Positions 8,351 to 15,995 of a stretch of DNA of 45,144 nucleotides are shown here, in pieces. Both the position numbers and the translations under genes were made by a program. Below the pieces are notes generated by a model that did not search any database, was not told where the DNA came from, and saw nothing but the letters and a program-made list of their open reading frames with translations. This stretch comes from Butyrivibrio sp. MB2005 (GTDB taxonomy: Bacteria > Bacillota > Clostridia > Lachnospirales > Lachnospiraceae), in NCBI RefSeq assembly GCF_000424285.1, contig NZ_AUJP01000027.1:1-45144 (forward strand). The letters run 5' to 3'. Position 1 is the first letter of the stretch, and every line of letters begins with the position of its first letter.

Positions 8351-9403
8351 ATGGCATCCAGAGTAACATTACAAGACATTGCAGATGCTTTGGGCGTATC
8401 AAGAAATACCGTCTCAAAAGCCATTAATAATACAGGCGTTTTAGCTGATTCAACCAGAGACAAAGTATTGCAAAAAGCTTTGGAAATGGGATATAAACAG
8501 TTTTCCTACGCAAGCTCGGTATCAGAGATAAAGGCTCCTTCTTTTTCTCAGCCGGCTAAAGCATCAGGAGAAATAGCCCTGTTTACAGGAAATCTTTTGA
8601 ACAATTCTCACTTTGCATCAACCATGCTGGACAAGTTCCAATATGAGATTTCTCTTCTTGGATACAGCCTTAGCATGCACAGAGTGGACTCCAAAAACAT
8701 CGAGGATCTAACACTTCCTATTTCTTTTATAAAAGAAAAGACTGTAGCAATAATGTGTATCGAGATGTTTAATCACCCCTACTGTGAAATGCTATGTGAC
8801 CTGGGTCTGCCGGTTCTTATGGTGGACGCACCCGTGGCAAGCTATTGGAAACCGTTAAATGCAGATCTTATTCTCATGGATAACTTTTCCAATATCTACA
8901 CAGTAATTAATGATATGAAAAAAAGGGGAATCAGTAGTATTGGATACATTGGACAAGTTACTCATTGCCGTTCTTTTTATGAAAGATTTATGGCCTTTAG
9001 AGAAGCCATGTATATCAATGGGCTTACTATTGACGAGAAATTCTGTTTAACAGAAGTACATTCTCATGGAGACGAATACAAGGACTACATCTCTATTGCG
9101 CTTTCAAGGCTCAATGAGCTGCCACAGCTTTTTATCTGTGCCAATGACTTTGTTGCAATAGATGTACTATATGGTTTGAAAAAAATGGGGCTTGATTGTC
9201 CGGGAGATATAAAGCTTTTTGGTTTTGATGATTCACCAGAATCAAAGATAATGACTCCTTCTCTTTCAACGAGCCATATTCACAGCCAGGTAATCGGATA
9301 TTCCGCTGCTAACCTGATTATTACCAGAATAGAACAACCTGACTTAAACTTCAGAACTGTCTATACTGAGACGGATCTGATCTATCGAGACTCTACTTCA
9401 TAG
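8351..9403 (+). CDS. LacI-family transcriptional regulator of the fructan operon
   Basis: This 350-residue regulator has an N-terminal LacI helix-turn-helix (VTLQDIADALGVSRNTVSKA, residues 5-24) with the hinge region after residue 50. A periplasmic-binding-like effector domain follows, including the conserved FICANDFVAIDVLYGLKKMG and KLFGFDDSPES segments. It is divergent from the importer and hydrolase genes. It should bind the repeats at 8181-8310 and be released by a sugar or sugar phosphate from the pathway. Its own sigma-70 promoter is near consensus and overlaps two repeats, which suggests autoregulation. Confidence 0.9.
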   Translation: MASRVTLQDIADALGVSRNTVSKAINNTGVLADSTRDKVLQKALEMGYKQFSYASSVSEIKAPSFSQPAKASGEIALFTGNLLNNSHFASTMLDKFQYEISLLGYSLSMHRVDSKNIEDLTLPISFIKEKTVAIMCIEMFNHPYCEMLCDLGLPVLMVDAPVASYWKPLNADLILMDNFSNIYTVINDMKKRGISSIGYIGQVTHCRSFYERFMAFREAMYINGLTIDEKFCLTEVHSHGDEYKDYISIALSRLNELPQLFICANDFVAIDVLYGLKKMGLDCPGDIKLFGFDDSPESKIMTPSLSTSHIHSQVIGYSAANLIITRIEQPDLNFRTVYTETDLIYRDSTS

Positions 9404-9455
9404 AATAGAATGCTGCTTACATCGCACACCAACATTATACACCATGCACAAGAAT

Positions 9456-9487
9456 TACCGCCATGTGATATCACACGGCGGTAGTTT
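9456..9487. terminator. bidirectional terminator between regulator and ccdA-tlpA gene
   Basis: TACCGCCATGTGA pairs with TCACACGGCGGTA around a central AT, with one mismatch. TTTCTTT follows on the plus strand and AATTCTT on the minus strand. It separates two convergent genes. Confidence 0.75.
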
Positions 9488-9518
9488 CTTTACTTCTTAA
9501 GCAAATCTTTTACAGTTC

Positions 9519-10775
9519 TTATTTTAATTCTCTTGCCTTATTTATCACATCTTCCATTATTTCTTTGGTCATGCCGCCAGGAATGTATCCAAGAACATAG
9601 CCTTCAGGGTTAATTAAAAATGTGGTTGGGTATGCCGTTATGTAGTAAGGAAGTTGGAGCGATGCCCCCTCATCCATAAGTACAGGATAGGTGTAACCGT
9701 TTTCATCAAGGAAGTTGCTGATCCCTTCTATGCTGGTCTCATCTCCCATGTTCGGAAATGCAACACCTAATATCGCCACATCAGAATCCGGCTGAGAGTA
9801 CTTTTCATATAGCTCCTGTATGTAAGGCATCTCTGCCCTGCAAGGAGGGCACCAGGTAGCCCAAAAGTTGAGGAAGACAATCTTTCCTCTATAATCTGAC
9901 AAAGAGTGCGTTTCGCCATACTGATCCACCAGGGTAAAATCAGGAGCTAAAATACGCTCTTTCTCAGAAGTTTCAGTTGCCCGGTTCTCCTCACTAACTT
10001 CTGTTGCAGCCACATCCTGCTCGTCAGCCTCTTTTGAATTCTCAGCACTAATCTGTGTTCCAGTGAACTGTGAGAGATAATTTGAGATACTGTTAAGTCT
10101 TCCTGTAAACATAAGGATTCCCATAAGTATCATGAGCACAGCTCCGATTTTAACTGTATACTTTACAACACTCCTGTGCTTTCCAAAAAACTCTAAAAGT
10201 GTTGTGGTAAACAGTCCCATCAGTAAAAACGGGATAACGTAGCCTATGGTATATATTCCAATCAGCAAAAATCCTACGGATGCTGAATCTGCGGAAGCCG
10301 CCATGATCAGCACTGATGACAGCACAGGTCCTATGCAGGGGCTCCAGGCAAAACTTATAACAAAACCCATAAAAAGCGCTGTTATAGGAGACATTGTGAG
10401 CTTTCCAAAATCTATAGGAATCCGCACATCCCGGCTTAATAGCCTGCTGCTACCAAATACTCCCAGTTGATATAATCCGAACATTATGATAATAATGCCT
10501 CCGATTCTCACAAAGAGTATCTGATTACCACTAAAAAACCTTCCAAGAACGCTAAGCCCCATTCCCAGAAGGAAAAAGGCAAAGCTTATGCCAATCACAA
10601 AAAATATGGTATTCACCATGACCCTGGCTCTGTCATAATGTTTTGTACCATCATTTTCTTCCTTTAGCGCCCCGCCGGAAAGATAACCCATATACGCAGG
10701 TAAAAGCGGTAACACGCATGGTGAGAAAAAGCTCAATATACCTTGTAAAAAAACTGTTAAAAATGAAATATTCAT
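9519..10775 (-). CDS. CcdA-type thiol transporter fused to a TlpA/ResA-like thioredoxin
   Basis: This 418-residue protein moves reducing power across the membrane. Residues 1-225 form a CcdA domain with six hydrophobic helices and the two redox cysteines in FFSPCVLPLLP and AWSPCIGPVLSS. After a Glu-rich linker (about 238-270), residues 275-418 form a TlpA/ResA-type thioredoxin fold with WATWCPPCRAEMP as the CXXC site. The two parts are usually separate genes, and this fusion supplies membrane donor and extracytoplasmic reductant in one chain. Likely clients are exported thiol proteins or cytochrome-type targets, with no client gene next to it. An SD-like GGGG lies upstream of the ATG. Confidence 0.88.
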   Translation of the reverse strand: MNISFLTVFLQGILSFFSPCVLPLLPAYMGYLSGGALKEENDGTKHYDRARVMVNTIFFVIGISFAFFLLGMGLSVLGRFFSGNQILFVRIGGIIIIMFGLYQLGVFGSSRLLSRDVRIPIDFGKLTMSPITALFMGFVISFAWSPCIGPVLSSVLIMAASADSASVGFLLIGIYTIGYVIPFLLMGLFTTTLLEFFGKHRSVVKYTVKIGAVLMILMGILMFTGRLNSISNYLSQFTGTQISAENSKEADEQDVAATEVSEENRATETSEKERILAPDFTLVDQYGETHSLSDYRGKIVFLNFWATWCPPCRAEMPYIQELYEKYSQPDSDVAILGVAFPNMGDETSIEGISNFLDENGYTYPVLMDEGASLQLPYYITAYPTTFLINPEGYVLGYIPGGMTKEIMEDVINKARELK

Positions 10776-10801
10776 ATCAGAAACCCCTATCTCACTGTTT
10801 T

Positions 10802-10906
10802 ATTACGGGGAAAATATTGTTTTTCTTTTTTCATCCCCGTAATCCACTTCGCCATTTCCTGATTTTCTTACGTGGATAAATATTGTTTTTCACGATACCC
10901 ACGTAA
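10802..10906 (-). repeat. two tandem hairpin elements with a compensated stem change
   Basis: Element 1 pairs ATTACGGGG (10802-10810) with CCCCGTAAT (10835-10843). Element 2 pairs TTACGTGG (10868-10875) with CCACGTAA (10899-10906). Both loops share AAATATTGTTTTTC. The one stem difference (G:C against T:A) is compensated on the other arm, so the pairing itself appears to be kept. They lie 66 bp apart in the same orientation, within the leader of the CcdA-TlpA gene. They could be tandem RNA structures, protein-binding palindromes or a small repeat family. Confidence 0.55.
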
Positions 10907-10929
10907 TTCAAAACAGCAACTGTAAAAAA

Positions 10930-11010
10930 CTAAAAAGCAGCTAATGATTGACCGACCTTCCATGGAGCACCCACAGTCATATCAACAGCTTTAAACGATT
11001 TAAATTTCAT
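10930..11010 (-). pseudogene. N-terminal remnant of a MATE-family efflux protein
   Basis: A 26-residue frame, MKFKSFKAVDMTVGAPWKVG then a short unrelated tail, starts at 11010 with AAGGCAAG upstream. The DMTVGAPWKV stretch matches the usual start of MATE exporters, where it leads into the first helix, but here the frame leaves that helix and stops. It has its own promoter: TTGACA at 11086-11081, 17 bp, TAATAT at 11063-11058. A TTGCGCACAA semi-palindrome sits downstream of the -10. This could instead be a small peptide gene. I favour a remnant. Confidence 0.45.
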
Positions 11011-11057
11011 AACTTGCCTTTCTTTGTAATCGATTGTATTGTGCGCAACCTATTATG

Positions 11058-11086
11058 ATATTATTTCTTTTTCCCGAAATTGTCAA
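11058..11086 (-). promoter_or_regulatory. strong sigma-70 promoter on the minus strand
   Basis: TTGACA (11086-11081), a 17-bp spacer and TAATAT (11063-11058) make a near-consensus promoter. It reads into the MATE remnant and the paired hairpins before the CcdA-TlpA gene, giving a leader of roughly 275 bases. TTGCGCACAA just downstream of the -10 is a semi-palindrome of the kind bound by MarR-type repressors. Confidence 0.6.
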
Positions 11087-11128
11087 TGTACTCAGATTGA
11101 CTAATTAAAAGGACAGCTATTTCAGGGA

Positions 11129-11164
11129 AAAAAAATCAGCAGGTGCTTCCTGCCGATTTTTGCT
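11129..11164. terminator. bidirectional terminator after the sensor kinase gene
   Basis: ATCAGCAGG pairs with CCTGCCGAT around TGCTT, with A-rich sequence on the left and ATTTTTG on the right. On the minus strand it follows the histidine kinase stop by about 150 bases. Confidence 0.7.
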
Positions 11165-11310
11165 ATTTAGCTCGCTTAATAAGTGATAGAATTTTCTATC
11201 CACTATGTGAAATTATGTCAGCTTCTGCCGTATGACTCTATATTCTCACTGCCATCACGGCTGCTTTCCAATGTACGCGAGGATGCCTGCCTCCTTATAT
11301 ATAAGTTATA

Positions 11311-12555
11311 TTATATCGAAACTACCTCCGGATCAAAAGACACCGTTATTCTTGTGCCTATTTCCTGACGTGACAGGACTTCAACAGTTCCCTTATGTGC
11401 ATCTACGATCCATTTTGCAATGGAAAGACCAAGTCCGGACCCGCCGGTTGCGGAATTTCTGGCCTTATCGGATCTGTAGAAGCGCTCGAAGATGTGGCTC
11501 AGCTCTTCACCTGCCATACCGATACCTTCATCCTGAACTGTATAAACTATTTTTTCTCCCAGATTTTTAACGGTAAGCTTTATAGTACTGCCTTTATCGG
11601 AATACTTTGCGGCATTCTGGACAAATATCCTTATGGACTGCTTTATCATGGCCTGATCGCCTAAAACAAAACAGTCATCACTATCCTCGATAACATACTT
11701 GTGATCAGGATCGATCATCGAGGACTCTTCCCACACTTCACGCATTATTTCTGTCAGATCAAGTCTCACCATAGACAGCTTCTGACGGCCGTTATCTCCA
11801 CGTGCAAGGAAAAGAAGCTGGTCAATGAGTTCCTTCATGTTCTCGGATTCATGCTTGATAGCCTTGATTGACTCATCAAGTACTGCCGGATCATCCTTTC
11901 CCCAGCGGTCAAGCATATTGGCATAGCCCTGAATAACAGCTATAGGCGTCCTAAGTTCGTGTGACGCATCGTCAACAAATCTTGCCTGCTGCATTCTGGC
12001 CTGCTGCATTCTGTATAAAAGGCTGTTAAGCGCAGCTTCTATGCTGGCAAGATCTTCATCTCCCGTAGATATCCTTGCTCCGTTACTATCGGCAGGAACC
12101 TTCAAAATAGCTTCCTCAAGCTCTTCGAATTTAGTAGTATCAAGGGGCACCTCACTTATGGCCTCGGCCTTAAGTGCCAGCTCATTTAAAGGGCGGAGTC
12201 TCCTTCTAATCCTTGAAGTATGGGTAAAGGATGCAAGAAGATTAAGAAGCTGGTAGGCGATTACAGCGGCAAGAATTATCCCAATAAATAAAACATAATC
12301 CCCCATCGGAAAGCTATACTGGGAGCTGTCCGTATAATAGTTGAGGACAACATTGCTTATCTTATCACCGCTTATTAAAAATCTCCTGATAACCTCGTCC
12401 TCCGGAACAGACAGATAGCTTTTATAGCAGAACAGCCCAAAGGAAACCATAAGTATCAATAAATCCAATGTAAAAAAAGCTTTCAGTTTATTAAACCAGA
12501 AAGCTGTATTTATACCTCTTGCAATTGATGTAGCACGATTTTTTGCATTATTCAT
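11311..12555 (-). CDS. membrane sensor histidine kinase (OmpR-partner type)
   Basis: This 414-residue kinase has two membrane helices (about 28-48 and 87-107) flanking a short extracytoplasmic segment of about 40 residues. A HAMP-like linker follows, then the phosphoacceptor motif ASHELRTPIAVIQGY and the ATP-binding boxes (FVQNAAKYSDKG, DEGIGMAGEE, GGSGLGLSIAK). All catalytic boxes are intact. It overlaps the response regulator gene upstream by 4 bases, so the two are translationally coupled partners. The small sensor domain suggests a membrane or envelope signal, but nothing here identifies it. Confidence 0.9.
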   Translation of the reverse strand: MNNAKNRATSIARGINTAFWFNKLKAFFTLDLLILMVSFGLFCYKSYLSVPEDEVIRRFLISGDKISNVVLNYYTDSSQYSFPMGDYVLFIGIILAAVIAYQLLNLLASFTHTSRIRRRLRPLNELALKAEAISEVPLDTTKFEELEEAILKVPADSNGARISTGDEDLASIEAALNSLLYRMQQARMQQARFVDDASHELRTPIAVIQGYANMLDRWGKDDPAVLDESIKAIKHESENMKELIDQLLFLARGDNGRQKLSMVRLDLTEIMREVWEESSMIDPDHKYVIEDSDDCFVLGDQAMIKQSIRIFVQNAAKYSDKGSTIKLTVKNLGEKIVYTVQDEGIGMAGEELSHIFERFYRSDKARNSATGGSGLGLSIAKWIVDAHKGTVEVLSRQEIGTRITVSFDPEVVSI

Positions 12556-13235
12556 AGCTGGCCTTCTTTTATTACATATCCGACACCTCTGACAGTCTGG
12601 ATAAGCTTGATGCCATATTTGTCATCTATTTTGGTGCGCAGATGTCTTACATAAACATCTACCACATTAGTCTCACCATCGAAATCATAGCCCCATATTT
12701 CGCTTATCAGGCGCTCTCTATCAAGGACTATGTTGCAGTTTTCCATAAGGATTCTAAGGAGTTCAAACTCATAGTGTGTAAGCTCCACCAAATTACCGGC
12801 TGCAAGTACTTCGTGTCTGTCCAAATCCATCGTTACGTTATTGATCGTAAGCTGCCTGGAGGCGGTAACTGCACCGGCTTTTCTTTTCAGAGCTACTCTT
12901 ATACGTGCGAGCAGCTCCTCAATAGCAAAGGGTTTGGTGATATAGTCATCTGCTCCGGCATCAAGACCCGACACCTTATCCATGACCGCATCTCTTGCAG
13001 TCAAAAGAATTACAGGCGTTTCCTTTTTTGCTCTTATTCTTCTAAGAACCTCAAAGCCATTGATGCCCGGCAGCATGACGTCTAATAGAATCAGATCATA
13101 GTTGATTGAAAGAGCCATATCAAGACCGACTCTTCCATCTTCAGCCTTATCCACGGTATTCCCCTCATGAATAAGTTCAAGTTCCACAAAACGTGCAAGC
13201 TGTGTTTCATCTTCTACGATCAATATTTTACTCAT
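12552..13235 (-). CDS. OmpR/PhoB-family response regulator
   Basis: This 227-residue regulator has an N-terminal receiver with the acidic pocket VEDE, the phosphorylated Asp52 in LLDVMLPG and the conserved Lys in ITKPFAIEEL. A winged-helix DNA-binding domain ends with VDVYVRHLRTKIDDKYG and VRGVGYVI. It lies between the DUF4342 gene (end to start) and its kinase (4-base overlap). The operon promoter region carries five AATCT boxes at 11-bp intervals, the spacing expected for tandem binding by OmpR/PhoB-type dimers. This makes autoregulation likely. Confidence 0.93.
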   Translation of the reverse strand: MSKILIVEDETQLARFVELELIHEGNTVDKAEDGRVGLDMALSINYDLILLDVMLPGINGFEVLRRIRAKKETPVILLTARDAVMDKVSGLDAGADDYITKPFAIEELLARIRVALKRKAGAVTASRQLTINNVTMDLDRHEVLAAGNLVELTHYEFELLRILMENCNIVLDRERLISEIWGYDFDGETNVVDVYVRHLRTKIDDKYGIKLIQTVRGVGYVIKEGQL

Positions 13236-13792
13236 TAGTTTTGTTCATCATCCTTTTTGAATTCATTTTTGATTGTCTCAGCGGTCTGAGCTGCTTTATC
13301 ACAAACATTGTTCATATCTGCAACCACCTTGTCAGCACCTGTAAAGTTGTAAGATACTCCAAAGAAAAGTCCGATAATGATAAGCGGAACTGTTACCCAG
13401 AAGAATCCAAGTACAAGAAGTGCCAATACAAGAACCGGAACGCTGGCAATTTTCTTGCCATTCCTGTTTATATTAAAGTAAATATCAAGACTCTTTCGGA
13501 ATATCAGTCTGAAGAACTCCGCGATATTTCTGAAGCCTTCCTTCACATTACTCCTATTGCAGTCCTTTTCGTACTGTCTCTGAGCCAGCTCAAACTTCTT
13601 AATATATTCCATATCCTGGTTTGCTCCGGTGGTATAGCTGCCTTCCTTAGGCTCTATAACCTTGCCCTGCTTTTCCAATTCGATGATTGCATCCAGCATA
13701 TCGTAATTGGTCTGTTCAAGAACCTTTTTGGCCTCCTCGTAGGATACGCCTGTCTTCTCTCTGAGCTTTTCAACCTTTTCAAAATTTTCCAT
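13235..13792 (-). CDS. DUF4342 protein with C-terminal membrane segment
   Basis: This 185-residue protein starts with a UBA-like DUF4342 domain (EKVEKLREKTGVSYEEAKKVL and on to LEKQGKV, residues 1-48). A charged middle follows, then hydrophobic helices at about 113-150 with a cytosolic tail. DUF4342 proteins are often seen with envelope-stress or PspC-like genes. Its role is unknown. It shares the first base of its stop with the start of the regulator gene, so it is the first gene of a three-gene operon with the two-component system and is probably linked to the signal it senses. AAGGAAGG lies before the ATG. Confidence 0.75.
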   Translation of the reverse strand: MENFEKVEKLREKTGVSYEEAKKVLEQTNYDMLDAIIELEKQGKVIEPKEGSYTTGANQDMEYIKKFELAQRQYEKDCNRSNVKEGFRNIAEFFRLIFRKSLDIYFNINRNGKKIASVPVLVLALLVLGFFWVTVPLIIIGLFFGVSYNFTGADKVVADMNNVCDKAAQTAETIKNEFKKDDEQN

Positions 13793-13806
13793 AACTATTA
13801 CCTTCC

Positions 13807-13910
13807 TTTCAGATATTTATGAATTGCTTGTTCATTTGATATCTGAAATGATACAGACCCAAGATTAATATAAGATTTTTGAAAGATTAAAATCAGATTA
13901 AAATTAGATT
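13807..13910 (-). promoter_or_regulatory. promoter with five 11-bp-spaced AATCT boxes and leader hairpin
   Basis: Read on the minus strand, AATCT starts at 13910, 13899, 13888, 13877 and 13866, exactly 11 bp apart. A TATCAT -10 candidate lies at 13853-13848, and the boxes cover the place of the -35, as in activator-dependent PhoB-type promoters. Just downstream, TTTCAGATAT pairs with ATATCTGAAA (13807-13848), with an inner ATGAA/TTCAT. This forms a hairpin in the short leader directly before the SD. Confidence 0.65.
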
Positions 13911-13929
13911 TATATTTAGCTTTTTTATG

Positions 13930-14475
13930 TCAATCCTCTCCCACAAGGTGCACTGTCTGGGGTTCGTGCCCTACAGCAGGCAAAAACTTCTCGAAAATAT
14001 CAGAAGTCTTGATCTTCATACTTGATGTGCATACACATGGATGGCAGCCAAGATACTCAGATTCCCTTACATCCTCATCAACAAGGAGCTGTACTTCATG
14101 GTTTTCATCGTTCATAAGTCCCATTACGCTTACTGCTCCGGGTTCGATATCCAGGTATTTAAGCATATCCTCGGCTTCTGCAAAAGAGAGCCTTGCTGAA
14201 TTGATCTGACTTGAAAGCTCTTTTGTCTTGAACTTCTTATCTCCCGGCATGAGCAGCAGATAAAACCTGGTCTTTTGCCTGTTGCATAGAAAAAGGTTCT
14301 TGCACATCAGCGTTCCAAGGGCCTTGTCCACTTCCTCGCAGGCTTCCATGGTGGTTGCGGGCTCGTGGTCCACTCTTTTAAACTCTATTCCAAGCTTATC
14401 CAAAAGGTCGTAGACTCTGACTTCCCTTGGTAAGCGCCCTTCAAGGCTTTCCGGTCTTCCATCAAACAATTCCAT
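13930..14475 (-). CDS. free-standing prolyl-tRNA editing protein (YbaK/ProX family)
   Basis: This 181-residue protein has the fold of aminoacyl-tRNA editing domains: EFKRVDHEPATTMEACEEVD, a conserved KNLFLCNRQKTRFYLLLMPGDKKFK strand region, and GAVSVMGLMND. This matches the ProXp-ala type that removes alanine mischarged onto tRNA-Pro in the cytoplasm. The length is usual for the stand-alone form. It overlaps nothing and follows a small membrane protein gene by 6 bases, so the two may be co-transcribed. The exact mischarged substrate is inferred from the family. Confidence 0.82.
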   Translation of the reverse strand: MELFDGRPESLEGRLPREVRVYDLLDKLGIEFKRVDHEPATTMEACEEVDKALGTLMCKNLFLCNRQKTRFYLLLMPGDKKFKTKELSSQINSARLSFAEAEDMLKYLDIEPGAVSVMGLMNDENHEVQLLVDEDVRESEYLGCHPCVCTSSMKIKTSDIFEKFLPAVGHEPQTVHLVGED

Positions 14476-14481
14476 CTGTCC

Positions 14482-14742
14482 TTACTCCTTAATGCTTTCT
14501 TTTATCTTTTTACTAATGGCATGAAGAACAAAGCTGATGCACACTGCAGCAATCGATATTGCAAGACATGTATAAAAAACAGGTCTAAACAGCGGCGCAT
14601 ATTCTTCAGGCGCAAAAATTCCCTGACTGTGAAGCTGTGCGGAATAATATATCCAATAGACTGTAGATACCAGAGCAATGATCCATAAACACCCCCTGGC
14701 AACAAAAAGAACTCGTATCTGAGTTTTAGATTTTTCCTGCAT
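14482..14742 (-). CDS. small two-helix membrane protein, unknown function
   Basis: This 86-residue protein has two hydrophobic helices (about 10-32 and 52-75) and lysine-rich ends (SKKIKESIKE). GGGGAGGTAAAA lies just before the ATG. It sits 6 bases upstream of the tRNA-editing gene and probably shares its transcript. I do not recognise a family. Confidence 0.55.
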   Translation of the reverse strand: MQEKSKTQIRVLFVARGCLWIIALVSTVYWIYYSAQLHSQGIFAPEEYAPLFRPVFYTCLAISIAAVCISFVLHAISKKIKESIKE

Positions 14743-14888
14743 TTTTACCTCCCCATGCTCTGCTGCATCGCAAATACTGATTCCGGCAGAACATCAAAAC
14801 TTTCATACGGATATAATTATACAGTAAAATGGCCTATCCTTATATAGCAAGGTCTACTTCTCTTTTTATATGAAATCTTTTTTTGCTC

Positions 14889-14897
14889 TGCTATAAT
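14889..14897 (+). promoter_or_regulatory. extended -10 promoter for the aldose epimerase gene
   Basis: TGCTATAAT is a consensus extended -10 element. No good -35 is seen 17 bp upstream, which is usual for this class. The predicted leader is about 85 bases and ends with GAGGTGA before the ATG at 14988. Confidence 0.5.
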
Positions 14898-14987
14898 ATG
14901 AATACTGAAATTATTCTGTCGGGTTATTGCAATAACTGTTTTTATCTGAGAAAACAAAGTATTACCCACTAATTATGAGGTGAATCC

Positions 14988-15860
14988 ATGAGAACAGTAT
15001 TAAAAAACGAGATTTTAGAAGTATCTATAGAATCAAAGGGCGCTGAGATTAAGAGCGTTATTAAGGACGGCAAAGAGTGCATGTGGCACGGCGATCCAAA
15101 ATTCTGGGGCAGGACATCTCCTGTTCTTTTCCCTTTTGTAGGCTCAGTTGCTGAGGGTAAATACAGAGCTAAGGGTCAGGAATTTCCCATGGGTCAGCAC
15201 GGCTTTGCAAGAGATATGGAGCATGAGCTTGTGGAAAGCTCTACTGATTTTGCACATTACAGACTGGTTTCAAATGAAGAGACAAGGGCGAAATACCCCT
15301 TTGATTTCTGCCTTGAGATAACCTATAAGCTTGTTGGAAATGAGATCACCATTGGCTGGAAGGTATCGAATACAGGAAGTGAAACTCTGCATTACGCAAT
15401 TGGCGCTCATCCTGCATTTAATTGTGAGCTTGATGAAAACGGCACATTAAAGGGCAACTCTGTTGTATTTGATACAGATAAGAACGTCCTCACAGTAAGG
15501 AAATTTCACGATCCTCTTGCAGCCAAGGACACCTACGAGCTTCCTCTTACTGCGGATAAGGCCATCGCCATAGATGAGCACACCTTCGATAACGGTGCCA
15601 TCATCCTTGAAAACAGCCAGGCTAAAGGCGTAGGAATTAAGGATGCTTCCGGCAAGCTCTTCATAAAGCTTGTATTTGATGCTCCTCTCCTTGGAGTATG
15701 GTCACCCTCCGGCAAAAATGCTCCTTTCATTTGCTTAGAACCCTGGTATGGCAGAGCTGATGCCGAGGGCTTCACCGGAGACATCAGCGAGCGTGAATTT
15801 GAGCAACACCTTGAACCCGGCGAAGCATTTACTACTGAATATAAGGCGATCTATTATTGA
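14988..15860 (+). CDS. aldose 1-epimerase family protein
   Basis: This 290-residue protein belongs to the GalM-like beta-sandwich family that interconverts the anomers of aldoses or hexose phosphates. Conserved features include PVLFPFVGSV, QHGFARDMEHEL with the likely active-site His, the second His region YAIGAHPAFNC, and the C-terminal LEPWYGRAD carrying the acidic base region. It is shorter than true GalM and resembles the YeaD/LacX branch. It is a single-gene unit with its own extended -10 promoter and has no clear link to its neighbours. Confidence 0.85.
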   Translation: MRTVLKNEILEVSIESKGAEIKSVIKDGKECMWHGDPKFWGRTSPVLFPFVGSVAEGKYRAKGQEFPMGQHGFARDMEHELVESSTDFAHYRLVSNEETRAKYPFDFCLEITYKLVGNEITIGWKVSNTGSETLHYAIGAHPAFNCELDENGTLKGNSVVFDTDKNVLTVRKFHDPLAAKDTYELPLTADKAIAIDEHTFDNGAIILENSQAKGVGIKDASGKLFIKLVFDAPLLGVWSPSGKNAPFICLEPWYGRADAEGFTGDISEREFEQHLEPGEAFTTEYKAIYY

Positions 15861-15952
15861 TTCTTTTTACAATCATGCCTACCCTTAATAGAAACAGGAT
15901 CCATTTATCTTGCCCCTTCCACAATATGTCACTAAGCCAAAACAGCATAAAA

Positions 15953-15990
15953 ATCCTCCTGCCATTTCTTCGAAATAATGACAGGAGGAT
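15953..15990. terminator. hairpin terminator after the surface protein gene
   Basis: ATCCTCCTGCCATTTC pairs with GAAATAATGACAGGAGGAT around TTC. On the minus strand it is followed by TTTTTATGC just past the surface protein stop. It may serve the epimerase gene as well. Confidence 0.75.
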
Positions 15991-15995
15991 GAAAC

